Part shown: positions 45,303-57,473 of the stretch, piece by piece
How the letters are laid out: each line of letters opens with the position of its first letter
How positions within the stretch are numbered: the stretch's first letter is position 1
NCBI GenBank assembly: GCA_030247885.1
Contig: JAPDRO010000009.1
Span: 682,001-746,000, forward strand
Reading direction: 5' to 3'
Source of the DNA: Taxawa tesnikishii (nom. ined.)
Taxonomy: Eukaryota > Ascomycota > Dothideomycetes > Dothideales
Length of the DNA stretch: 64,000 nucleotides
The notes under the pieces: generated by a model
What the model was told of the DNA's origin: nothing
Databases searched by the model: none
What the model saw: only the letters and a program-made list of their open reading frames with translations
Translations under genes and position numbers: made by a program

Positions 45303-47927
45303 ATGCCGCCCTCCCAGTTGAAGAGGCTAAAAGCCTCGCTGCGCGAACAGGGCATTACTGGACCTCAAAAATCGAAGAAAGAGAAGAAGCAGCGCCATGG
45401 TGCGAACGCAGACCAGCGTATACAGCGGCAGGCGGCGCTGCAGGGAATTCGTGACAGCTTCAACCCTTTCGAGGTCAAGGCGCCGAATCGGCCTACCAAG
45501 TTTCAGATCACTTCGAATCGGCCGACAGATGGCAAAGGTGCGGTGGGCCGACCTGGCGTGACGAAGAGCATGGGTGAGGAAGCTGTAAGACACCTTTATC
45601 TGGGACGGAGCGATGGCGCAGACTGATGTTGTTTTGACAGAGGCGACAAACTCTGCTTCCTGAAATGCAGCGACGCAACAAGACCGGCGGTATCCTTGAT
45701 CGACGTATTGGCGAAAACGACCCTACCATGACACCTGAGGAACGAGCGCTGCAGCGGTTTGCGCGGGAAAAGCAGCGCAAGAAAGGAGCTTCCATGTTCG
45801 ATCTTGAAGAGGTGGATGATGACGAGGTTCTCCTCACTCACGGTGGTCGTGCTTTGGATCTTGCGAATGGCGCCGACGGTAGGGACGATTTTGATGCCGA
45901 GGGGCTGTCTGATGCAGGTTCGGATCTGGAAGACAGGCCACTGAAGAGGCGGAGACCTTCGGCAGGGATAGAGGACGTAGACGGGGAAGTGGATTCGCCA
46001 GCAGAGGACGGAGAAGAGCCGGCGCGAAAGAAATCAAAGGCAGAGGTCATGAAGGAGGTTATAGCCAAGTCCAAGTTACACAAATACGAGCGACAAAAGG
46101 CGAAAGAGGACGATGACGACTTGCGTGAAGAGCTGGACAAAGGGATGTCAGATATGCTCGCCTTGCTTAGGGGTCACAAACCAGCGCCCTCAAAGCCTGC
46201 AGAGACTGCCCTGAGTGGAGAGGCGGGCATGAACCCTGAACGTCTAGCTATGTTGCAGGGAATGTCGCGTGAAGAGGCTGACAAACAGTACGACATCAGA
46301 TTGCGGCAGATGGCTATAGACAAGCGTGCCGCACCTACGGAGCGGACAAAGACAGCAGAAGAGAAGGCTGCCGAGGAGGCGCAACGCTTGAAAGATTTGG
46401 AGCAGTCTCGTCTACGGAGAATGCAGGGTGAAGAGGATGAAGATGAGGAGGACGAAAGGCCGCACAAATCCAACGAAGCTGACATGGATGTTGATGATGA
46501 GGAAATCCCAGACGATGCCGCGGCGTTCGGTTTCATTGCACCTCAAGCAAAGAGAAGCCACTAGTCCTGGAGGATGAAGACGAGTTTGTCATGGAAGATG
46601 ATCTCATTGCCAGCGGTTCGGACATGGATGCTACGAGCGAATCGGGAGAAAGTGGCTCAGATGAATCCGAAGACGAGGATGCACCTAGAGATGTACAGGA
46701 CGATGAGGAAGACGAGTTCGTCCGTGGCATCCTTTCAAAGGATGACAAGGAAAGGCCGGACCTGAATGGTGCTGTAAAGGCACCACCAGCTACTACGGAT
46801 AGTGGCAAAGGCTTGCCTACACGTACCAATGCCCTCGCACGCATGCCGAGCTGTTGGGAGTCATCAAGGGCATTTCGGCTGAGGAGGTGCCTACGGTCGT
46901 GCAGCGCATTCGGGCTCTATACCATCCATCATTGTCAGCAGAGAACAAAGAGAAGCTGGCCGACTTCTCTGTAGCACTTGTGGATCATATCTCCTATATG
47001 GCCGCGACGAAGCAGGCGTTGCCAGTTGTGGAGACATTGATCCGCCACATCCACTCTCTCTCACGCACGTACCCTGAGACGATCGCCAAGGCATTCCGCA
47101 CCCACCTCAGTGCCTTCCACGCGCGCGGCGCACCTACCCCAGGCGATCTAGCCATCCTCACGGCTATTGGTTCAATTTATCCTACCTCCGATCACTTCCA
47201 CCAGGTCGTCACGCCCGCTATCACACTTATGGCACGCTGGTTGGGCATGACAGCGCCGACCGCAAGCCCTTCTACGCCCGTGACCGGCGCGTTCCTCGTC
47301 GCTCTTTGCGTCCGCTATCAACGGCTTTCGAAACGCTACGTCCCCGAAGCCGTGCGCTTCACGCTTCAAGCGCTCCTAATGCGGCCCGTACCCAACCAAG
47401 CCGCGCTGGCACCGCATGTTAGCAACCTGGTGTCCATGGCCGAGCTTTGGGGGTCCAAGTCCGCCTTCGCGCAGATCTTCGCTCCCGGCGCGGTTCAGGC
47501 CCTCTCCTCCCTCAAGTCCTCGTTCCCAGCCGCCGCAAAGGCGCTCCAAACCCTCAAGATCCAACTCTCGCAGTCCCGACTGAAGAGACGACCGCTAGAG
47601 CTCCATCACCACAAACCACTTGCGATCAAGACTAGCGTGCCCAAGTTCGAAGACGCGTTCAACCCGGACAAGCACTACGATCCGGATCGAGAGCGCGCCG
47701 AGGCGAGCAAGCTGCGCGCGGAGTACAAGCGCGAGAGGAAGGGTGCGCTCAGGGAGTTGCGCAAGGACGCCAACTTTATGGCCAGGGAGCAGCTTAGGGA
47801 GAAGAGGGAACGGGATGCGGAGTATGAGAGGAAGTACAAGAGGTTGGTGGCGGAGATCCAGGGTGAAGAAGGGCATGAGAAGAACGTTTACGAGAGGCAG
47901 AAGAGGCTCAGGAAGAACAAGAGGTGA
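45303..47927 (+). CDS. NOP14: nucleolar protein NOP14, SSU processome
   Basis: Exons 45303-45584 and 45641-47927. NOP14 is needed for 18S rRNA processing and 40S assembly with Emg1 and Noc4. The N-terminus is MPPSQLKRLKASLREQGI with basic tracts, then NPFEVKAPNRPTKFQ, RRIGENDPTMTPEERALQRF and long Asp/Glu-rich stretches; the C-terminal half holds HSLSRTYPETIAKAFRTHL and the strongly basic tail (FNPDKHYDPDRERAEASKLR, ARKLR-like repeats, RLRKNKR). Two single-base frame breaks occur, at AAA 46549-46551 (FIAPQAK/EKPLVLEDED) and near CC 46816-46817 (KGLP/YTYQCPRTHAELL). Exon 2 is 2287 bases and becomes a multiple of three with two added bases, giving 856 residues. Confidence 0.93.
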
Positions 47928-48185
47928 GAGTTGTCAAGGGCTGGGCCTGTTCGTGTGTATAGCAATGAATGCAAGTTGTTGGTCTTTGGGGGTTGGACGC
48001 AGGATGGGGCTCTTATCGATCATTGCTCTAGCTCTCGTGGCGAGTGGCATCCGTCGAACGCAAGTCTTATGCTCGAACTGTTGCCGTTCCTTCTCCCTCC
48101 ATCGCGCTTCTAAGACAATAGTATGTCTGTCTGGAATCCCGAGTCTGACCGAGGTGAGATGACGGATCATCACTTCAAATGATTA
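47928..48185. other. 3' region of NOP14
   Basis: No gene seen. Confidence 0.4.
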
Positions 48186-48242
48186 AGTCGGACGAAAGTT
48201 TTCTCTATACTCAACCCACAAAAAGGCACAGCCTAGCCTGCC
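48186..48242 (+). repeat. short dispersed repeat, copy A
   Basis: About 57 bases (core CTCAACCCACAAAAAGGCAC then AGCCTAGCC) match 51915-51971 in the same orientation at roughly 79 percent. The differences are largely C/T. Confidence 0.55.
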
Positions 48243-48459
48243 TTGCAGTGCTTGTAAGTATGTCCACCTTTTTCCCACGTGAAGAATAGAACTAGAAATG
48301 GAAGTATGCAATCAATGATTGGTACTGCACTTCTAGATGTCCCTGCAAACGAGGAAAAGAATTGGTATCTTACCCGCAATCTATCGACGCATCCCAACAC
48401 ATCCAAACTATATATCAAAAAGATCCCTTCTGACCCATCGGCCAATGTGCATTCCCAAC

Positions 48460-48760
48460 CAGTCTATCATAAGAGCAATATCAAAGTTCAGTCATGGTGC
48501 CTTTCTCCTTCAGCAACCATCTCCGTATCCGCAACCATTCTATCGTAAGAGCAATACCAGACTTGGATGTGCCTTGCTCCTTCAGCACGCCTGTCCGTCT
48601 ATCGTAAGAGCAATACTATGCCGCCCGTGGTATGCCTTGCTCCTTCGACAACCACCGTATCCCTGAACGTTCTTTTCATAAGAGCAATGTTGAATTTGTG
48701 ACGTGCGTGGTATGCCTTGCTCCTTCAACGACCACGTCAATACCTCCTATTCATACCGCT
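48460..48760. repeat. imperfect tandem repeat, ~59-76 bp units
   Basis: The pair of blocks AAGAGCAAT and TGCCTTGCTCCTTC (first copy TGCCTTTCTCCTTC) alternates four times, with AAGAGCAAT at 48471, 48547, 48606 and 48680. Units end in CAACCA/CGACCA-like sequence. It lies directly downstream of the convergent transcription-factor gene's stop. Confidence 0.7.
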
Positions 48761-48766
48761 ACCTGC

Positions 48767-51031
48767 TCAATAGCTTGGTAGTTGTGGATAGTCCCCGTAA
48801 TCCAAATCGTCACTGTCGTCGTAGAATTCCGTATGGTCCATCGACTCCTGCATCTCCATCTGTTGCAGTTGCGGCTGGGGCTGGACCTGCTGCACCTGCT
48901 GCTGACTTGCCTGACGCACTGTCGGGGGCTTGGACTGCACATTCTGCAGCAGAGCCGTGGTTGTATCCAACATCTTAACCGCCTGCTCGAGCCACTCGGC
49001 CCTCTTGCAGCTAACACTGAGCGCCCAGCGATACTCGCGCAATCTGCTCTCGTAGAACTGCGCCTCCTCACGTGCGGGCGCTGTCGCCATCAGCAGGCTG
49101 CCGAACGTGCTAATGAGCGAGAAGTTCGTGATCGAGGCGAAGTACCAGAAAGATTCGAGGTGTTCGGGCTTGAGCCGGTTGACAAAGTCCATGGCTGAGA
49201 TGAGGCGCGTCTTTGCGGCGGAGCGGCAGATGTACAGCATGTAAGGGTCTGCGGTGCTAGGGTCGAGCGTCTGCACAATGCGTCTGTGAATCGAGATCTC
49301 TGTCGCAAAGTAGGCGAGGTGCAGGTAGCCTGGGGAGTGATTAGCACAAACGGAATTGTCTTGAGGCATTTTGGTGGGAAATGCGGGACTTACCGTTTGG
49401 GCACAGGGTACCAGGGGTGTAGTTGTCCATTTTTGCGGTTTCTGGTAACCTGGCATACCATTCTTTGAGCTTGAGCTGAACCGGCTTAGCCTTGCCGAGG
49501 ATCAACTGGATGGCTTGAGCTCCGGCTCTGTCAAACTCTGATATGGCTTTTTGCGTGTAGAAGACGTTGATGACCTGCGCCATGATACCGGTGAGTTCGA
49601 TCATCTGTGTGAAGATGACATGGCTCTTCTCTGCCTCCGGATCTTCCTTTTCGGGTGAGAGCTCCTGGCCCTCGACTGTGATACGCTCATCAAAGTCAGC
49701 CGAAACCAGAGGCGGCACAGCCCAGTCCACATCCTGGACGTGAGATGGACGACCTTGCACCAAGGCAGTCCATTTGTCCTGGATGTAGAGGGCCCAAGCC
49801 AGACGCTTGCGAAGACGACGTTCCCATGGCGGAATGCTCCACTCGGAGCAATCGAGATGCAGTCCGAGATCTTGCGCCAGTGCAACGAGCTGTACCGTCA
49901 AGCCCCAAGCATTTGCGTTATGCCTTTGCAGAAGCAGAAGGCCTGCTTGCAGAGCTGATAGCTTGGGTCTTTGCATAGCTATGTTGAGCGACCGTGTGGC
50001 AATCTCTTCAAGACGCTGGCTGGAAGGGGAACTTGCTGTGCCAGGACTGGATCTTGTGACCACCATCGGAGAGCAAGTAGGTACATACCAGCCAAAAGGG
50101 ATGCGTTGAACTGTCGGTCTCCATGACGGTGCCGATCGAGAAACACCTGCTTTTGGATGACTGGGAAACTAGGATGAACGTTACGAAAGTAGATGTCAAC
50201 CAAGGCGGGTCCGTGAGGGGCGACAGTCTGCTCCACGGCCAGCAGCGACTGCCGTTCATCCTCGAAGGTTGGGAACTCGGCATCAGAGTGGGTCATGAAG
50301 AAGTCATTGTTCGCGACCCTCCTGACAGCGCCAAAATCCAGAATGATCTCGTTGCGGTCGCCAAAGTCAGAAAGACCGATGAGCGAGGCTTCAAGGGCGG
50401 AAGTCCGTCCTATGAGCCTGCAATGCCGGTCCCTCTGAAGGCTGAGAGTGTTGCTCAAGGGGGTGGTAGTGTCCTTGAACTGGATCACAGAGTCCTCTCG
50501 TACAACTAGGGCGGCAGTACTGGGAGGAGCAGTCTGTGTTTGGGGCAGTACCTCAGCAGCACGTGACTTGTAATGGGATAGTTTGGGGCTAGTTGATGTC
50601 AGCGAAAGGAGCACACGACTAGGTGTTGAAAGGCGGACCTTTTGGTGGCAGGCTGTTCTTTCTTTGCACCGTCGTCAGTAGCCTTTCGCTTTCGTGGTTG
50701 TGCAGCCTCGACGAAGGTGCAGTCTTGCTTGTGGAACTCGCAGAGCACGCAGCGTCGAGACTCTTGCAGGACACACTTGCTCTTACGGCGCCGACAACCG
50801 TCACCTGAGGTGGAGTGTCAGTGGATGCCAAGCATAGCGGTCGAGCTAGTGGGGGTGCATACAGGGACGCTCCTTTCGAGGCCTAGAGTTGGTGATGTTT
50901 GCGATTGCCTTCAGGGTCGACTTAGTGGTAGGCTTGCTGTGCATGCCCTCGTGACTGCGTGGTCTGTTTGTAGGAATAGCCATTGGACCCGGGCGAGGGA
51001 CGAGGGGTTGTATTGCTATCATGGTAGCCAT
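48767..51031 (-). CDS. Zn(II)2Cys6 transcription factor
   Basis: Exons 51031-50863, 50804-50639, 50588-49394 and 49329-48767 give 697 residues with one base allowed. The binuclear zinc cluster is C57-x2-C60-x6-C67-x7-C75-x2-C78-x6-C85, followed by basic RKRKA; its first cysteine codon is split by intron 1 (RKERPC/DGCRRRKSKC). The middle region is a fungal_trans domain: DIYFRNVHPSFPVIQK, LLAGMYLLALRWWSQDP, LQAGLLLLQRHN, RLRKRLAWALYIQDKW. The C-terminus is Gln-rich then acidic (MDHTEFYDDSDDLDYGDY), a likely activation segment. The zinc cluster resembles the Dal81/TamA type, which controls nitrogen-source genes, but this assignment is tentative. A frame break lies at the CCCC complementary to 50026-50029. 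Confidence 0.9.
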
Positions 51032-52422
51032 GGTGGACTGGTGTCGTATATGGCTGAAGCTGATTGACGTATCTGGCCGAGTAGACGTAAGGAGGTCCAG
51101 CCGGGGGTTTAGGTGGGTGATTTGAGTAAGTGCCGTCGGATGCTGGACGATAGGGCGATTTAGGAATGCGATATCACTTTAATTCCACGAGGCTAGAGGC
51201 CAGAGCAGAGATGCTGCAGAGATAGTCGCTTGGGCAGAGAGTGGAGGGGCGTGGTAGTGGCTGTCTTAGCTGGCTGTATCCAGATAAGGTAGGTAGAGAT
51301 CTTCGGAGATAGGTAGATGTGGCAATTGGGCGAATAGTTTATCAAGAAGGGGAGATAGTAGCGCGGGTTGATACGCTTCTGGAACGACAAGCGCCTGGGT
51401 CAGGCGTGTTCGCAAGCGGCGCGCTGAAGGGCTGCGAGAAGGATCAAGTGATTGATACTCCGTCGTGTCATTGAGGAGCCAGGCGGACAGGCTACGCGGC
51501 GAGTGGATGAAGCATACAGGGGACACACGACACAGGGGCGCAACTAGAAGTTGGCCGTCTCTCAAACAAAGTGCCTAATCGGAATGCTATCACGACGGAC
51601 GTGAGACGGGTTTATCAACTCAGAAAGGGTTTGGGATACTCCACGAAATCCCTCCGCAACGGGATGGACGGACAGCAGTGCGTACATCAAGCAGAGGATC
51701 ATAGGTCGTGCCTGGTTAACGGTACGTAAGTAAAAGGAGCATCAGAGGAATTATGTGTAACGGAAACTGCTTAGCCCCTTGCATCTGATACCTTTTTCGG
51801 TAGAGAAGTGAGCACCAGAGATAAGGAATCGACCAGCCAATCAAATGCAGACGGTTGCGTTCATCTTTCAAGTCATCCCTCCGGACGGATGTAAACACTC
51901 TAGCCGAAAACGTCCGTCGGCCGAAGGTCCTCTCCACACTCAACCAACAAAAACACACAGCCTAGCCAACCCCTTGGCGCTCTAAAGTGACTTAAAGTGC
52001 TGTCCCTGGGAAGATGATGTCGCTCCACAGTCCCACCTCTTCGTTAAGGTTTCAGTCTTGGCCCCAATCAACCAAATCTGAAATTCCTCCGCCGGCACGG
52101 TTGGAGGCAAATGAAACACCGTTCAACTGCGCCTTGTCGTGGTGGATTATAGTCGGTCCGGTTGTCTCATGAATGGGAACAAGCAACCAAAGTACACGGT
52201 CGTGTTGGACAGTCCGATGCATGCGTAGCAAGCACAAACATCTTGCACGCCGACAAGTCGATTCGTGCCGTCGCGTGACCAAATCAATTGTATTCGAAAA
52301 CGCCCACGTGCTTACATCCAAGGAACCTCGTACAACCTCCAACAACCTGAACGTACAACCCACGAGTGAGAACGGAAACGCAACCAATCCACCAACAAGC
52401 CGGTCTGACCCGCCTTGATCCA
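51032..52422. other. intergenic, upstream of the Zn2Cys6 gene
   Basis: About 1.4 kb without conserved coding sequence. Contains copy B of the dispersed repeat. Confidence 0.45.
51915..51971 (+). repeat. short dispersed repeat, copy B
   Basis: Direct repeat of 48186-48242 (core CTCAACCAACAAAAACACAC then AGCCTAGCC). The two copies flank the transcription-factor gene. Confidence 0.55.
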
Positions 52423-55115
52423 TCAAGGGTACTCGAACACCGCCACCGTGTCACAGAATCCATTGATGTTGGCCGCCTGTGGCACGAGCGCGGCACCATC
52501 TACCTCAACCATGTTCGTCGACGCCTTCGTGCTGAGAGCGTACAAGTAGACACCTTCGCTCATTTCCACCGAAACAATGTTCTCTTGGCAATTCGACGTG
52601 AGGAGACACCCCCATCATAATTGTTAAAGAACGAGTACAGTCCCGCGCCGTAGTTGAAAACGTACGTCGAGTTGTAGACGCGGAGAGCCATCGTCTTGGG
52701 ACATGTCGCGATGTAACAGCTGTCGAATGTCGGATCATCCCATTCATCGCTAGGCGGGAACGGCAAGAGAGCGTTCGGGTTATTTTGCATATAGCTGGAT
52801 ACCGGTTAACAAAGCTTTCTCCGTAATGCAGCGGCAGGTCAACTTACGCAGTTTCGCTCTGTATGATACCCAGGTATACGTCCTTGGCGTTGGCAACCTG
52901 GTAGTTGTAAAGCATGCTGTGCTCCACACTGCTTCCCAACACCCAAACTGGTCCCTGACTCTCGATCAACATGCCTCTACCGTTCCAGATGTTGATTTGG
53001 TTGTGATCGGGGAGATCCAGTTCATGGTCACTGACCCAGCCCCAGTTGTTGGACATGTAGAGGTTCTTCGCAGTATCCGTAATGTGGATAAGCAGGAACG
53101 CGCCTGCGCAGTTGAAGTCGGCAACAGTAGGCTTGGTAGGCGTCTTCACGCAGTTGCTAGACTGAAGCAGACTTCCGTTCGTACCGCCGATACGCCAATG
53201 CACGTCCCACATCGCTGTGAGGAGCACGTTAGCTGGAAACAAACCCCCAGAAGCGCAACACTTACCTGCAGCTCCTGGGTAGGTGCCTGCGAGGTTCCAC
53301 TCCATCATGATCGCACCAGGAGCAGGACCTCTTGTCTGAAACACAATCTCCGTCATCTCGACAACACCAGTGTCGCCCGGATTGCCAACACGGAAAGCAG
53401 GCTTGGGGTTGGTGTAATCACTGAAAACGGAAGATGAACCGTCCACCATAAATTCGGGCCATATCTCTCCAATTAATTTGATGTTGTTGGGAACTTGGAT
53501 AGTGTCTCGGATGACATATGCTCCATGGTCGATAAAACCAATGTTGTCCGTTCCAGCAAGGGAGTTGAAGTAACGCTGCACGCAGTCCGTCGCATCTGTC
53601 ACACCATCGTTTGGACAGCCAAAATCGAGTATCGAAACGAACGATGAGAGGGGTTCCCCTCATATTGCGGTCTTCTTGTCGTGAAGATGTTCCCATTCCC
53701 ATCAAGCAACGAAGCCGATTTAGGAGGTTTCCTACGGTCTGTTGGATGCGAGCAGACTGAGCCGTTGGCTGATAGCACGTCAAGTTGCCAACTTGTGTCT
53801 GAGCGTCGTATGCCGTGTAAACTCTGCCTTGAAGGAAAGAGTCAACCTTTTGGTTGCCGGCAACGATCACAGTGCCGTTCGGGAAAGCCACTGCGTTTGG
53901 AGTATCAATGAAGTCGACATTGTCCATAACAACAGTGCCACCAGCAGTGGGTGTCGAGTTGGCTTGGAAATAGGTGAGAATGCCATTGTCGCAGCCGCTG
54001 ACGATACTGTCTGTAAGAAGAATGGAGCCGGTGGTAATCACACTGCCGCCTTGTGTGATGTCGATGGCGGTTCCGCAGTTGTAGAAGTACGTTTCCTTGT
54101 AGTGGAACAACCAGTTCCAGTTCTGGTAGATACCGATCTGGCAGTTGTTGAAGGTCAAGTTCCTACTCGTGAATTGCTGGTTACCGGAGAAGAACCCGAT
54201 GTGGCCACCGTTGAAGATCAGGTCTTCCATCCAACCGCCGGATCCATTATCCATGAAGATACCCTGAATACAAGATTAGCAAGAACGCTTTCATGTTTGT
54301 TAGGATACGCACGATTTGCGCATTGTCATCTCCTCCCTCAACCATGTTGAAGACGACGTTTTGCAAAGAAGTCGCCTGTGCAACCTGCCAATGCAGTGCA
54401 TGATTGTCTCCAGACGCTGGCAGCAGAGTAAGGTCCAGTACGAAGTTGCGCACGTGTCTGTAGAAGTTGTTTTGGTTCTGGTACCAGCTGAAACCGTACG
54501 CGAGATATGGATCCGAGTCGAGGATACCAATGCCATTGAAGCTCGGCAGCGCTTGGAGGATAGGCAAATCGTTCGCATCTCCGACGAACTGCGTATAGTA
54601 GGTCATGATGAGCGGCCTGCTCACCATGTACCTACCAGGTGGGAAGTAAACAATTGCCGGGTTGGTGGTCGCGGAGTCGCAGGGATAAATACATATTCTG
54701 CCGTCGAATGTGGCATTGTTGATAGCATCGGTATCATCTGTTATACCATCACCTGAACGTGATTAGACAAGAACTGTAATGGCTGGCTGACTGTATCTTA
54801 CCTTTGGCCCCATAGTCCCTGACGTTTCTGTATATAATGTAGGATGAATTGGTTCCGTAGGCGGGCTTGCCCTTTCGGTCTATCTGCGCATGCCACCACG
54901 GCAGACCAGACCCATAGTTTCCGGCACGCTTCTCGATAAGGGTGTGATCTACTGAGTCGTACTCTACGTGGTCCGAGGTAGCGTGGACCTGACAATAGGT
55001 CAGTTATATCCTTCTATGTTATTGAGGATGGACTTCACACCAGACAAGAGCTCAAGATCGATATGTAGAAGACATGGAGTGCAACGAAGCTCAGGAAACC
55101 CTTTGGGCGGACCAT
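52423..55115 (-). CDS. secreted GH55 exo-beta-1,3-glucanase
   Basis: Exons 55115-55041, 54988-54802, 54752-54313, 54263-53266, 53214-52848 and 52794-52423; 813 residues with three single bases allowed. Exon 1 is a signal peptide (MVRPKGFLSFVALHVFYISI). The mature protein has the two pectate-lyase-like beta-helix halves of family 55: the first from GSGLPWWHAQIDRKG and VRDYGAKGDGITDDTDAI with FPPGRYMVSRPL, the second from LDFGCPNDGVTDATDCVQRY. Further blocks: MEDLIFNGGHIGFFSGNQQF and EHSMLYNYQVANAKDVYLG. It would trim glucose from the ends of beta-1,3-glucan in walls. Frame breaks map to runs at 53723-53724, 53656-53659 and CCCCC 52609-52613, after which the ordinary GH55 ending (NINGFCDTVAVFEYP) follows. 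Confidence 0.93.
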
Positions 55116-55646
55116 GGTGGGTTTTCTGGTAGAACGGAAGCCTTTTTGGCCTTTGATTCACCAGCCGGAGGTACAGCGCAGCAACAAAAACAGTAAGGAC
55201 TGACGAAACCAATGATCGATTTTTTTGGTATGGAAAAGGAGCGGACGGTAGCTAATCGTGTAGCCTTTCTCTTGAGAGCAGACATCTTCGCAAAAGTGAA
55301 GATTCCTAAGAGTGCGGTGTTGACATCCAATCTCTATGTCAGGAATGTACCTCTCTCCTGGCGTGCGCGCTTGCTTGCGAGTCCCTGTATAGGCCAAGGC
55401 TGAGAAGCAAGGGCGGGCATTATCAAAAGGGCAGAGACATCCAGTTCGTTCTGGGTTGGTAAATGCTCTCATGGAGGCGACTGTGCGGAGCAGCGCGACT
55501 GTATGAAGTGCTGACTTTTCTTCTCAGAATATGCCGAGATACTCAAGCCGCATCCACCAATTCTCAAAACACGAGTTCGGATCGGCCATCTCTGTGGCCA
55601 AGCGGTGAGCAATATTGCAAACAGCTTGTGATTGCTGTGGTAGTCC
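55116..55646. other. intergenic
   Basis: No gene seen. Confidence 0.4.
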
Positions 55647-55886
55647 TCAGTTGACTCTCGCGTTGTTCAGACCGATTCTCTGCTCTCTGGATCTGGTTTC
55701 CTTTCTTGGAGCTCCAGTGACATCTCCGAACCGTGCGCCGTTTTCCATATTGCCAGCGCCGGACCGCTCCCTTGCCGCGAAATATGCCTGTTCTCTTCTT
55801 TCCTCATCTTTCTTAGCTTTGCGCGCGTCATAAGCTGCGATGTCCTCTTGCGTGAGCACGATCTTAGTAGCTGGTCGCCGGAGCAT
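55647..55886 (-). CDS. CDC26: CDC26-like anaphase-promoting complex subunit
   Basis: A 79-residue intronless protein beginning MLRRPATKIVLTQEDIAAYD. The pattern MLRR-x-x-T-x-I/L-x-L-x-x-x-D/E-I is the conserved N-terminus of CDC26, which threads through the TPR superhelix of CDC16/APC6 and stabilises it. A charged helix follows (RKAKKDEERREQAYFAARER), then GAGNMENGARFGDV of unknown role. Small size and the start at the very first residue agree with the family. Recognition rests on one motif. Confidence 0.7.
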   Translation of the reverse strand: MLRRPATKIVLTQEDIAAYDARKAKKDEERREQAYFAARERSGAGNMENGARFGDVTGAPRKETRSREQRIGLNNARVN

Positions 55887-56150
55887 ATTGATCGTGGTGT
55901 ACGATATATAGATCGATTTAGGAGTAGCGATTGAGATAGCACTGCAACAACCGAACTAGGTCTTGCGTTGTGTAAGGATGCTCCGGTAATTGTTGTACTT
56001 AGAGTTGTTTGAGTTGAAGGTGGAAACGCAACAACGAAGGTACAAGCCCACGACGCGAAAGCGGAAGCCGTGATACGGAACCTGCCGAGGAAAGTTGATG
56101 GTCGCAACTTCCACTCTCAGCAACGAACAATTATCCACACATCAGCTGCT

Positions 56151-57473
56151 ATGTCGGCTAGACAATCTCTGCTGGCTATTGGGCCTGGCAGGCCATTCCA
56201 GTACCGCCTCATACGCATCAACGGTGTGCGATACCGTAGTCAGATCAATCTTCCAAACCGACAACGAGCAGCCGAAAAGGGCACCAACACACCTCGTAAG
56301 CCAGCATCCCCTCCCACATGCTCCGTTATCAATTAAGAGAGAGAAAACAGCTCAAGACCCTACCGGTCCGCATACCGAAAACCCTCCCCAGATGAAGAAC
56401 CTATACCCTACAACAGCTCCAACTTCGGCCGCTCTCGCCAGCGGCGTGCCGCTCAGGTCAGCCAGGAGGTCCAGATGTTAAACCGCGGCACTCCGTCCGG
56501 CCCCAAGGTCGCTGGATCCAATAGCCCCTACCCTCGCATTCGGTCACGGGGCGTGGATGCAGAAGATGCGGGCTACACTAGGTCTAGCGGGCAGATGGGC
56601 GCAAACTTTTCCTCGGGTCGGGAGGGACCAAATGCGCAGGGAGTGGGTCGACCTCTTCGCGCTGGATTCGCATCAGACGAGTCGCGGTCGGAGCGTGGGA
56701 CTGTGGGACGTGTTGAGGATCCTGCAGAGGGAGGTGTGAGCTTGATGGAAGCAACGCGGGACATGGAGGGGCAGGACCTCAACGAGGAAGAGGAGTTCGA
56801 TGAGGACGAGGACGAGGATGAAGACGACGATGAGTCTGGTCCCAGTGGATATTCTACACTACAGGAGCTACAGATGCTGGAGCAGTTCGACAAGGAGGAA
56901 ATCACAGCCGTGCCATTCGACCCCGAACCTGTCACTAGGGAAGAGTACTTGCAGCTGGGACAGGGCGGTGCCACAATTGCTGGCGGCAACTACGAGGGTG
57001 TGGTAGCAGACCGGCTCAAGCTGCTCGCCGAGCAGATCCAGGACGACTTCCGCTACGCACCGGACATTGCGAAGCGGATGATGAAGGGCGAGTTCATCTC
57101 CTTCAAGGATGAAGACGAAAAGGCTGCCGTCCTCGCAGCAGCAGCAATATATGCGGAGAACAATGCGAGCAAGATTGCCGAGCAGCGCGGCGGCGAAGAA
57201 GAGGTGGAGAAGTTCGAACACGACTTCGCACCAGTGTCTGCCCAGACGCAGAATGCCACTTTCGACAAACTCGTCCGTGGCACATATGGGGATCTGCACG
57301 CAAACCCGCACAAGCATGAAGTGCTCAATCAAATCGCCAGGAGCACGCTCAGGAACAGCTCATACCTGGCCGCGGATGGCGCGAAGTTGCTGAAGAAGGT
57401 TAGCAGCCTGTTGCCATCACAAGCAGCGGCGCGGCCAGCGGCCCGGCAAGGAAGACCGGCCCCAAGGAAGTGA
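56151..57473 (+). CDS. probable mitochondrial protein, likely mitoribosome-related
   Basis: Exons 56151-56295 and 56338-57473 give 426 residues. The start MSARQSLLAIGPGRPFQYRL, rich in Arg and free of acidic residues, looks like a mitochondrial presequence. It is followed by a low-complexity part, a long acidic run near residue 165 (DEDEDEDEDDDE), and a conserved-looking helical domain: EYLQLGQGG, LLAEQIQDDFRYAPDIAKRM, KLVRGTYGDLHANPHKHEVL, and a basic Ala/Pro-rich tail. I believe it belongs with fungal mitoribosomal or mitochondrial regulatory proteins but cannot name the subunit. The acceptor at 56337 is preferred over the later CAG because only it keeps the frame open. Confidence 0.6.
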
